Assembly (NCBI GenBank): GCA_030836605.1
Contig: JAUPMC010000149.1
Coordinates: 1 to 5,333 of the forward strand
From: Thermoplasmatota archaeon
GTDB lineage: Archaea; Thermoplasmatota; Thermoplasmata; UBA10834
Length of the DNA stretch: 5,333 bases
Direction of reading: 5' to 3'
Below, in pieces: positions 1 to 5,333 of this stretch. Numbering within the stretch: position 1 is the first letter of the stretch; the number at the start of each line of letters is the position of its first letter. The position numbers and the translations under genes were made by a program. The notes beneath the pieces were generated by a model. The model did no database searches. It saw only the letters and a list, made by a program, of their open reading frames with translations, and was not told the origin of the DNA.

Positions 1-275
1 GCCTGCGCGGGCACGCCGTCGAGCCATATCCTCTGCATCTTGATCGGCGGCTCGGAGTGGCCGAAGTTGATGTACGCCCCGGAGGAGCACATCGCGCCGA
101 ATGTCCCGGTCGTGACGACATCGACCTCCTCGGCGGCCTTCTTGGTCCCGTTCGCCTTGACGAACACCTTGAACTCCTCGGCCGTCATGACGACGACGTC
201 CCCGTCGGCTATCTTGCGCCTGATGTCCTCGTAAGTCTTACCCTTGGACCCGGCGGCCTTCGTCTTCGCGCTCAG
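1..275 (-). CDS. L-aspartate semialdehyde sulfurtransferase (DUF39, homocysteine biosynthesis), 5' part only
   Basis: The visible 91 codons match the N-terminus of the DUF39 family (MA1821/MJ0100 type), which in methanogens converts L-aspartate semialdehyde and a sulfur donor to homocysteine. Seen here are KTYEDIRRKIADGDVVV at residues 13-29, TAEEF at 31-35, EEVDVVTTGTFGAMCSSGA at 49-67, and FGHSEPPIKM at 71-80. Cys63 in GAMCSS corresponds to the conserved N-terminal cysteine thought to carry the persulfide; the second conserved cysteine and any C-terminal CBS domains lie beyond the left edge. The start is inferred. No ATG, GTG or TTG lies between the asd stop and residue 30, and the internal ATG there would remove conserved sequence. 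CTG at 275 overlaps the asd TGA as CTGA, with AGGGAGGG six bases upstream. The frame stays open to position 1. The family call is from remembered homologs and is strong; the start is less certain. Confidence 0.87.
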   Translation of the reverse strand, partial: MSAKTKAAGSKGKTYEDIRRKIADGDVVVMTAEEFKVFVKANGTKKAAEEVDVVTTGTFGAMCSSGAYINFGHSEPPIKMQRIWLDGVPAQ

Positions 276-1348
276 ATGAGTCCCTCCCTGTACGCCAGCT
301 CGGCGTTCAGCACGGAACCGCCAGCGCCACCGCGTATCGTGTTGTGCACGAGTAGGTAGAACCTCAGGTGGTCCTCGCTCACGCGGACCCTGCCGACCGT
401 CACGGCCATGCCACGGGCCCTGACGGGCTCGCCGGCGTTCACGTCCAGCTTCGGCTGGGGCCGGTCGTGCTCCCGCCTGACGATGATGGGTTTCAGGGGC
501 GCGCTGGGCAGCCCGAGCTCCTGCGGCCTGGCCCTGAACTCGGAGAACGCCTTGGTGATCTTGTCCGCGTCCGGCATGCCCTTGTGGTGGATGAACACGG
601 CCTCGAGATGGCCGTCCCTGGTCCCGACCCTCGCGCAGCTCGCCTCTATGTGCACGGGCGAGTCGACGAACCTGCCGTTGCTGAACCCCCCGAGTATCTT
701 CTTCCCCTCGGAGGACATCTTCTCCTCCTCGGTCTTGATGTGCGGGAGCACGTTGCCCAGGATGTCGAGGGACGACACGCCTGGATACCCCGCGCCCGAG
801 AGCGCCTGGTACGTGGCCACGTAGACCTCGGTGAACCTGAACGCGTCGATGAGCGGTTTCAGGCCCAGGGCCAGCCCCGTGACGGAGCAGTTGGCGTTCG
901 TGACGATGTACCCGCCCTTCCTCCTCCGCCTCCTCTGCGCCTCGACCGCCGCGAGGTGGTCCGGGTTGATCTCTGGGAGCAGGATGGGGGTGTCCGGGTC
1001 CGTCCTGTGGGACGCGGCGTTCGAGTAGACCGCCATGCCCTCCTCGGCGCACGCGTCCTCCACCGGTCCGGCGACTTCCGAGGGCAGGCCGCTGAACACG
1101 ACCTCGACGCCCTCCTTCGCGAGCGCTGCCGGGTCGGTCCCCGCTATGGCCTTCGAGCCGAGGCTGGGGCCTAGCTCTATGTCCGGCAGCTTCCAGACAT
1201 CGGCCAGCCTCTTGCCCTCAGACCTGTCGGAGGCGCAGTACGCCACGACGTCGAAGTACGGGTGTCCGTCGAGCATGTGTGAGAACCTCTGGCCGATCAT
1301 GCCGCTCGAGCCGAGTATCGCTGCCTTCTTCTTGGTCATCTCAGTCAC
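272..1348 (-). CDS. asd: Aspartate-semialdehyde dehydrogenase, archaeal type
   Basis: This enzyme reduces L-aspartyl-4-phosphate with NADPH to L-aspartate semialdehyde, the branch metabolite for threonine, methionine and lysine. In archaea with the alternative early shikimate route it also feeds aromatic biosynthesis. The product is 358 residues, normal for the archaeal/fungal branch. Visible motifs are the nucleotide-binding GSSGMIGQRF at 13-22, the ASDRS segment near 39-43, SNAASHR at 109-115, and NANCSVTG at 151-158 with catalytic Cys154. Further on come QALSGAGYPG and the HIEASCARVGTRDGH stretch, which holds the conserved Arg and His of the active site, and a C-terminal NTIRGGAGGS. The chosen start is GTG at 1348, overlapping the tyrA stop as GTGA. 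An ATG three codons later (1339) is an alternative: GGAG at 1351-1354 is only 2 bases from the GTG but 11 from the ATG. Five consecutive arginines at 139-143, just before the catalytic motif, are unusual. Confidence 0.96.
   Translation of the reverse strand: MTEMTKKKAAILGSSGMIGQRFSHMLDGHPYFDVVAYCASDRSEGKRLADVWKLPDIELGPSLGSKAIAGTDPAALAKEGVEVVFSGLPSEVAGPVEDACAEEGMAVYSNAASHRTDPDTPILLPEINPDHLAAVEAQRRRRRKGGYIVTNANCSVTGLALGLKPLIDAFRFTEVYVATYQALSGAGYPGVSSLDILGNVLPHIKTEEEKMSSEGKKILGGFSNGRFVDSPVHIEASCARVGTRDGHLEAVFIHHKGMPDADKITKAFSEFRARPQELGLPSAPLKPIIVRREHDRPQPKLDVNAGEPVRARGMAVTVGRVRVSEDHLRFYLLVHNTIRGGAGGSVLNAELAYREGLI
282..289 (-). promoter_or_regulatory. Ribosome binding site for the DUF39 gene, supports a CTG start
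   Basis: AGGGAGGG on the minus strand lies inside the last codons of asd, six bases before the CTG at 275. Its spacing fits an initiation site at the CTG and at no other codon nearby, so it helps decide the start. The similarity to the usual GGAGG core is clear, but a purine run in a GC-rich coding region could also arise by chance. Confidence 0.6.
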
Positions 1349-2427
1349 GTCTCCATCTGTTCCTTCGTGGACTCCATCAGTTTCGTGAACATGTCGTGAT
1401 CCGCGGACGACGAGGCCTCCTTGAGCGCGCGCAGGGCACGCTCGGCCTCCTCGACCATCTCCTTCGTGTGGGGGTTCAGGGCCTGGATGTCGTGGTAGAC
1501 CCTCTTGCTCTCGCCGGAGACCTCCTTGGCCAGGTCCGCCAGCCTCGCGAACGAGGTCCCCTGGACCGTCCTCAGCTCCGAGGTCTTCTCCCCGGAGGCC
1601 CTCAGGGCCGTGCCGAACATCAGCGCCGTCAGGTGGGACAGCCCGAGGATGTACGCCATCATCCGGTCATGCTCCTCGAGGTACAGCTCCACGATGTTGG
1701 CGCCAGAGTCGCCGAACAGCCCTCTGGCCCGCGAGGTCGCCTCCCTGTTGCCGCAGTCGCAGACGACCACGTTCAGTCCCCTCGGCGACGACGCCCTGGG
1801 CCCGAACATCGGGTGGACGCTCGCGATGAGTACCCCGTCGGCCGCGGCCAACCTGAGCAAGCTGGATATGTGTGACTTGACGCTGCACAGGTCCATGACG
1901 AGCCCCTTCGGGTGCGCGTCCAGGACCATCTTGAGCTCCTCGGCGCACACGCCCAGAGGACTCGCTATGACGATGATGTCCGCCTCCGCGACGGCGGGCG
2001 CGAGGACTTTAGCGTTCGTGTAGCCCTTGCGACCGCCCCTGGGGTCCCAGACCTTGACCCTGGCGCCCCTGTTGGACATGAACCTGCAGGTCCACCCGCC
2101 CATGCTGCCGGACCCGCCGACCACGAGCACCTTGGCCCCGTCCAGCGGGAGGTCCGCCTGCTCCTTCTGGGCGGCGACGGCGTCCGCGATGAGCAACCTC
2201 GCGGCCTCCTTCGCGAGCTTCTTGTCCGCGCCGAGCGCACCTGCCAGGGCGACCATCTTCTCGACGACCTTCCTCTCCCTCTCCGGGTCCCTGACCTTGA
2301 GCCCGTCCTTGCGCTTCGTGAGCCCGATCTCCCTCGCGACGTCCGACCTCCTGGAGATCAGCCTGACGAGGTCGTTGTCTATCCTGTCTATCTCGGCCCT
2401 TAGGGCGTCCAGCTCGTCCTTCGTCAC
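1345..2427 (-). CDS. tyrA: Bifunctional chorismate mutase / prephenate dehydrogenase
   Basis: This is a two-domain tyrosine-branch enzyme of 360 residues, close to the length of enterobacterial T-protein. Residues 1-90 form an AroQ-type helical chorismate mutase: LRAEIDRID with Arg10, then Arg27, Lys38, and VRDPERE with Asp47, Arg50 and Glu51, which match the E. coli active-site set by position; Gln87 or Gln90 could supply the last helix's glutamine. Residues 97-360 form the prephenate dehydrogenase. A Rossmann motif GGSGSMGG lies at 104-111, Asp128 ends the second strand (VWDPRG), and DLCSVKS is at 179-185. SVHPMFGP carries the presumed catalytic His205, and HDRMMAYILGLSH spans 253-265. It makes 4-hydroxyphenylpyruvate from chorismate via prephenate. 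No ACT domain is visible. The GTG start overlaps the aroC stop as GTGA, with a run of seven G five bases upstream as a weak ribosome site. Longer in-frame extension into aroC has no homology and is rejected. Confidence 0.95.
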   Translation of the reverse strand: MTKDELDALRAEIDRIDNDLVRLISRRSDVAREIGLTKRKDGLKVRDPERERKVVEKMVALAGALGADKKLAKEAARLLIADAVAAQKEQADLPLDGAKVLVVGGSGSMGGWTCRFMSNRGARVKVWDPRGGRKGYTNAKVLAPAVAEADIIVIASPLGVCAEELKMVLDAHPKGLVMDLCSVKSHISSLLRLAAADGVLIASVHPMFGPRASSPRGLNVVVCDCGNREATSRARGLFGDSGANIVELYLEEHDRMMAYILGLSHLTALMFGTALRASGEKTSELRTVQGTSFARLADLAKEVSGESKRVYHDIQALNPHTKEMVEEAERALRALKEASSSADHDMFTKLMESTKEQMET

Positions 2428-3500
2428 GCGAACCCCCCCTGGAGCATCAGGTCGAGTATGACGGAGGCGGCCGAGTTCTCCACGACGGGGACCGCCCTGG
2501 GCACGATGCACGGGTCGTGCCTCCCCTTCACCTCGAGCTCGACAGGCGACTTCTTCACGACGTCCACGCTCATCTGCGGCCTCGCGATGGAGGACGTGGG
2601 CTTGAAAGCGACCTTGAAATCTATCGGCATGCCAGTGGACAGCCCTCCGAGTATGCCGCCAGCGTTGTTCGTCTTCGTGACTATCTTGCCGTTCCTGACC
2701 GCGTACGGGTCGTTGTGCTCGCTGCCCCTCATGGAGCCCGCCCTGAACCCGGAGCCGAACTCGACCCCTTTCACGCCCGGTATCGAGAACATCATGGCGG
2801 ACATCGCGCTCTCGACCGACCCGAAGAACGGCTCCCCGACGCCCGCGGGGACCCCCAGGACGGTGCACCTCACGATCCCGCCCACACTGTCCTTGTCCTC
2901 GTGGGCCCTGACGATCTCGTCCTTCATGCGCTCGGCGGCGTCCCTGTCCGCGCACCCGACCGGGTTCGCCCTGGCGATCTTCTCGGCGATGCTGAACGGC
3001 ACGTCCTTCTCGATGCGGACCGAGCCTATCTGGATGGTCTGCGCGAGCAGGCGCACGTCCTTCTTGTCGAGGACCTGTCTCGCAATCGCGCCCGCGATCA
3101 CGAGCCCCGCGGTCATTCGCCCGGAGAACTGCCCTCCCCCGCGGTGGTCGTGGAGCCCCTTGTACTTGACCATGGCTGGGTAGTCCGCGTGTCCGGGCCT
3201 CGGGACCCTGCGGAACGAGTCATAAGCCGATGAGTCGACATCCTTGTTCTTGACGAGTCCGACTATCGTGGCGCCCGTCGCCCGACCGTCCACGACGCCT
3301 GAGATGAGCTCGAGCCTGTCCCTCTCGGCCCGAGGGGTCGTGAGCACGCCCTTCCCCGGGGACCGCCTGTCGAGCTCGACCTGTATGACATCCTCCGAGA
3401 CCTTCGAGCCAGGCGGGCACCCGTCCACCTTCGCCCCGACGCAGGGGCCGTGGCTGGAGCCGAATATCCCGACCCTGTACTTCGTCCCGAACTCGTTCAT
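2424..3500 (-). CDS. aroC: Chorismate synthase
   Basis: The enzyme removes phosphate from EPSP by a trans-1,4-elimination that needs reduced FMN, giving chorismate. The product has 358 residues, the usual size. Family signatures run the full length: NEFGTKYRVGIFGSSHG at the N-terminus with His17, DRRSPGKG near 44-51, TTPRAERD near 54-61, RPGHADYP near 101-108 with the second conserved histidine, and DHRGGGQFSGR near 118-128. Later come GVPAGVGEP, the NNAGGILGGLSTG loop, KPTSSI and GRHDPC near the C-terminus. The first motif reads GSSHG where GESHG is more common. The ATG start is well supported: it overlaps the aroA stop as ATGA and has GAGGTGA four bases upstream. It sits between aroA and tyrA, so its substrate and product are both handled by neighbours. 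No flavin reductase domain is present, so reduced FMN must come from elsewhere. Confidence 0.97.
   Translation of the reverse strand: MNEFGTKYRVGIFGSSHGPCVGAKVDGCPPGSKVSEDVIQVELDRRSPGKGVLTTPRAERDRLELISGVVDGRATGATIVGLVKNKDVDSSAYDSFRRVPRPGHADYPAMVKYKGLHDHRGGGQFSGRMTAGLVIAGAIARQVLDKKDVRLLAQTIQIGSVRIEKDVPFSIAEKIARANPVGCADRDAAERMKDEIVRAHEDKDSVGGIVRCTVLGVPAGVGEPFFGSVESAMSAMMFSIPGVKGVEFGSGFRAGSMRGSEHNDPYAVRNGKIVTKTNNAGGILGGLSTGMPIDFKVAFKPTSSIARPQMSVDVVKKSPVELEVKGRHDPCIVPRAVPVVENSAASVILDLMLQGGFA
2433..2439 (-). promoter_or_regulatory. G7 run, weak ribosome binding site for tyrA
   Basis: Seven consecutive G on the minus strand, encoding part of Gln-Gly-Gly at the aroC C-terminus, end five bases before the tyrA GTG. 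They could pair imperfectly with the 16S rRNA tail. The run is also the kind of homopolymer in which sequencing errors occur, though both reading frames here look intact. Confidence 0.4.
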
Positions 3501-4759
3501 CTCCTCACCTCAAGCCGACAACCTAGCTGATGCATGTCCCTCAGGAACCCGGGGTATGACACTTTGTAGGAGGAATCGTCCGCTATCCTGGTGCCCGAGG
3601 TGGATACCAGTCCAGCAAGCGCTGCGGCCATAAGAATCCTATGGTCTCCGTGGGTCTCCACATCCGCTCCGTGGAGCTTCGCGCCGCCCGATATCTCGCA
3701 CCCGTCCTCGGTCGGCCTGACGCTCGCACCCATCGCCCTCAGGAACGCGGTCGTCGTCGCTATCCTGTCGCTCTCCTTGTAGCGCAGGTTCGTGCCGCCC
3801 TTGAGCACGGTCGTGCCCTCTGCGACGGCCCCCAGGACCGCGAGCACGGGGAACAGGTCCGGCGTGTCCTTGACGTCTATCTCAAGCCCCTCGAGCCTGC
3901 CGACCGAGGCCCTGACGGAGTCGGAGGTCGTCCTGACGTCCGCGCCGAAACCCTTGAGGTGTTCCACGATGGCCTTGTCTCCCTGCGGGGAGCTCATGTC
4001 CAGGTTCTTGACCGTTACATCTCCCGAGGTCAAGGCCCCCGCGGCCAGCGCGAACGCCGCCGAGGAGTAGTCGCCTGGCACGGTGTACTCGTCCCTGTGG
4101 AGCCGTTGCCCGCCCTTGACGGAGAAGCCGTCCTTGGACTCCTCCGCGTCCCCGCCGAACGCGCGCAGCACGTCCAGGGTGATGTCCACGTACGGCTTGG
4201 ACACCATCTCGCCCCCGATTCGCACCACAGTGTCATCCTCCTTCTGCGTGCATGCGATCAGGAGGGATGATATGAACTGGGAGCTCACGCCTCCCGCGAT
4301 CTCCGTCACCGGGCCTTTGATTGGCCCCGCGACCTTGAGCGGCGGCCTGCCCGGTCGCCCCAAGTACGAGACCTCGGCCCCCAGTTGTCTCAGGGAGTCG
4401 ACCAGGGGCGCCATCGGCCTCTTCACGAGGCTCTCGTCCCCCGTGAGAGTGGTCTTGGACGGCAGCAGGGAGGCGATACCAGTCATCAGCCTCATGGTCG
4501 TCCCCGAGTTCTTCGCGTCGATCGTGGCCGCGGCCTGCGCGAGCTCGTCGCAGTGTATCCTGACGGCGCTCGAGCTCCCGCCGATGGACGCGCCCATCAA
4601 GTGCAAGGCGTCCAGGGTCGCCTTTGTGTCTTCTGACATCAGTGGCCGGTGGAGTACGAAAGGCCCGTGGGTGAGCGCCCCCAGGACCATCGCCCTGTGG
4701 GTGTATGATTTGGACGGGGACGCCGTCACCGAGCCCCTCGCGGTGGACGACTTGATCAG
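3497..4759 (-). CDS. aroA: 3-phosphoshikimate 1-carboxyvinyltransferase (EPSP synthase)
   Basis: The enzyme transfers the enolpyruvyl group of phosphoenolpyruvate to shikimate-3-phosphate. From the CTG start the product is 420 residues, normal for the family. Active-site motifs by residue: SKSYTHR at 16-22 (Lys17, Ser18, Arg22), NSGTTMR at 84-90 with Gly86 as in glyphosate-sensitive forms, LTGDESLVKRP at 105-115, SSQF at 159-162, SKPY at 187-190, Asp301, NLRYKESDR at 324-332, and THGDHRILMA at 369-378. The start is inferred. A long upstream extension is open but overlaps the kinase gene and looks nothing like EPSP synthase. The first ordinary start after the kinase stop is GTG at residue 11, which would delete the first beta strand. 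CTG at 4759 gives MIKSSTARGSV, a normal N-terminus, and overlaps the kinase TGA. ATT one codon earlier is another possibility. A GGAGGTGGTC ribosome site lies upstream at rather long spacing. Confidence 0.95.
   Translation of the reverse strand: MIKSSTARGSVTASPSKSYTHRAMVLGALTHGPFVLHRPLMSEDTKATLDALHLMGASIGGSSSAVRIHCDELAQAAATIDAKNSGTTMRLMTGIASLLPSKTTLTGDESLVKRPMAPLVDSLRQLGAEVSYLGRPGRPPLKVAGPIKGPVTEIAGGVSSQFISSLLIACTQKEDDTVVRIGGEMVSKPYVDITLDVLRAFGGDAEESKDGFSVKGGQRLHRDEYTVPGDYSSAAFALAAGALTSGDVTVKNLDMSSPQGDKAIVEHLKGFGADVRTTSDSVRASVGRLEGLEIDVKDTPDLFPVLAVLGAVAEGTTVLKGGTNLRYKESDRIATTTAFLRAMGASVRPTEDGCEISGGAKLHGADVETHGDHRILMAAALAGLVSTSGTRIADDSSYKVSYPGFLRDMHQLGCRLEVRR
3505..3511 (-). promoter_or_regulatory. 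Ribosome binding site for aroC
   Basis: GAGGTGA on the minus strand, in the final codons of aroA, is a long match to the expected complement of the archaeal 16S rRNA 3' end. It ends four bases before the aroC ATG at 3500 and is the clearest ribosome site in the window. Confidence 0.75.
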
Positions 4760-5333
4760 AATAGCCGTGGGACCACCTCCGGGGAGGGCGTGTTGTTCAC
4801 GGCTGCCCTGAGGACCTTGCCGTCGGCCCTCGCCTCCAGCGCGCGCAGGAGCCTCGCCTCGTCCTGCCTCCGCACCAGCGCGACGGTCGCCGGGCCGGTC
4901 CCCGAAATGCCGGAGGCGACCGCCCCGTTCTTCCTGGCCAGCTCGGCGACCTCCTCGCTCAGGCCGAGCACCCGGGAGCACGCCCGGGAGTTCAGCTCGA
5001 TCGCTTTCGCGTACTCTCCCGCGAGCGCGTGTTTGACGGCAATATCAATGTCCGGCCTGGCAGAGCTGAAGTCGAGCTCCTTGACCGAGGCCTTGGAGAT
5101 CCTCCGGTCAGGAACATGGATGACGACGGACAGCGAAGGGTCGACCCTGCCGGTCATGAGTATGCGTCTCTGGCGGTTGTCCGTCACCACCGCGCCGCCG
5201 AAGTAGCACGCGGCGGCGTCGTCGAACGCTCCCGTGATGGTGACGCCCGCGGCCATCGACTCGCCGACCGCGGTCAGCACGATGTCGAGGTCTTCCATGC
5301 GGACGCCTGTCGCCCTGGTCGCGGCCAGCACGA
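4756..5333 (-). CDS. aroK: Shikimate kinase, archaeal GHMP family, 3' part only
   Basis: This is the C-terminal two thirds (about 192 residues) of the archaeal shikimate kinase, which phosphorylates shikimate at the 3-hydroxyl with ATP and is unrelated to the P-loop AroK of bacteria. The family-specific segment AGVTITGAFDDAAACYFGG lies about 28-46 residues into the visible part, followed by VVTDN. The GHMP C-terminal motif SGISGTGPA appears further on. The gene ends in NNTPSPEVV before the TGA at 4756. The N-terminal glycine- and serine-rich ATP-binding motif, and the start codon, lie beyond 5333; the GTG at 5331 is an internal valine codon, not the start. The last codons also carry the probable ribosome site for aroA. 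The neighbouring aroA uses this enzyme's product, supporting the assignment over other GHMP kinases such as homoserine or mevalonate kinase. Confidence 0.93.
   Translation of the reverse strand, partial: VLAATRATGVRMEDLDIVLTAVGESMAAGVTITGAFDDAAACYFGGAVVTDNRQRRILMTGRVDPSLSVVIHVPDRRISKASVKELDFSSARPDIDIAVKHALAGEYAKAIELNSRACSRVLGLSEEVAELARKNGAVASGISGTGPATVALVRRQDEARLLRALEARADGKVLRAAVNNTPSPEVVPRLF
4771..4780 (-). promoter_or_regulatory. Probable ribosome binding site for aroA
   Basis: GGAGGTGGTC on the minus strand, in the codons for Pro-Glu-Val-Val at the end of the kinase gene, closely resembles the consensus GGAGGTGATC. From the end of the GGAGG core there are 16 bases to the CTG at 4759 and 13 to the ATT at 4762. 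This is longer than usual, so initiation may also depend on ribosomes finishing the kinase gene at the overlapping stop. Confidence 0.55.

Larger units (their letters stand above)
1..5333 (-). other. Single polycistronic block: aromatic pathway plus aspartate semialdehyde genes
   Basis: All six genes share the strand and each overlaps the next by four bases (275-272, 1348-1345, 2427-2424, 3500-3497, 4759-4756). There is no space for a conventional promoter or terminator between them, so one transcript starting upstream of 5333 is the simplest reading. Internal promoters inside coding sequence cannot be excluded from sequence alone. Confidence 0.85.

Noticed and set aside
368..1174. Long plus-strand open frame antisense to asd
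   Set aside because: Its translation is low-complexity, rich in Arg, Gly, Val and Asp, as expected from the complement of a GC-rich gene, and it lies opposite a full-length conserved asd.
2428..2955. In-frame upstream extension of tyrA across aroC
   Set aside because: The extension is an Arg/Gly-rich shadow of aroC. The AroQ domain begins right after the GTG at 2427.
2458..3233. Two overlapping plus-strand open frames antisense to aroC
   Set aside because: Neither shows a recognisable family or motif, and both lie wholly opposite the conserved chorismate synthase. Open frames of this size are expected on the back strand of GC-rich DNA.
4083..4811. Plus-strand open frame antisense to aroA
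   Set aside because: No motif or ribosome site supports it; it is the complement of conserved EPSP synthase sequence.
4760..4981. In-frame upstream extension of aroA into the kinase gene
   Set aside because: It encodes Gly/Arg/Ala-rich sequence unlike any EPSP synthase, opposite no gap, and overlaps conserved kinase codons including the GISGTGPA motif.
4971..4990. CCCGGGAG occurring twice within 20 bases
   Set aside because: Both copies are in kinase coding sequence with ordinary codons; the repeat is too short and too GC-rich to mean anything by itself.
5329..5331. GTG near the right edge as start of the kinase gene
   Set aside because: The family has a large N-terminal ATP-binding region before this point, and the frame is open to the window edge, so the codon is internal.

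Overview
The window is a solid block of six genes, all on the minus strand, read from the right edge (5333) to the left edge (1). In transcription order they are the 3' part of an archaeal GHMP-type shikimate kinase, EPSP synthase (aroA), chorismate synthase (aroC), a fused chorismate mutase/prephenate dehydrogenase (tyrA), aspartate-semialdehyde dehydrogenase (asd), and the 5' part of a DUF39-family L-aspartate semialdehyde sulfurtransferase (homocysteine biosynthesis). There is no intergenic DNA: every junction is a 4-nt overlap of the form NTGA, and all five stop codons are TGA. I see no RNA genes, mobile elements, CRISPR arrays, terminators or internal promoters.

The organism is most likely a GC-rich euryarchaeon. 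The evidence is the GHMP-type shikimate kinase (the archaeal replacement for AroK), the archaeal form of Asd, the DUF39 homocysteine enzyme known from methanogens and some anaerobes, and purine-rich GGAGGTGA-like ribosome binding sites. A Thermoplasmata-related lineage is possible, but I cannot establish it from this window.

The first four genes lie in the order of the reactions they catalyse: shikimate to shikimate-3-phosphate, to EPSP, to chorismate, to prephenate and then 4-hydroxyphenylpyruvate (tyrosine branch). The last two genes concern L-aspartate semialdehyde (ASA): Asd makes it and the DUF39 enzyme converts it to homocysteine. In archaea that use the alternative early shikimate route, ASA is also the substrate that enters aromatic biosynthesis. 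Asd therefore probably links the aromatic genes and the homocysteine gene. Earlier aromatic genes would be expected upstream of 5333, outside the window.

The most unusual point is start-codon use. The first and last junctions (sk/aroA and asd/DUF39) have no ATG, GTG or TTG in a usable place, yet both carry CTG overlapping the upstream stop as CTGA, matching the ATGA/GTGA pattern of the other three junctions. I found no unknown system here; the region looks like core metabolism with an unusual translational layout.
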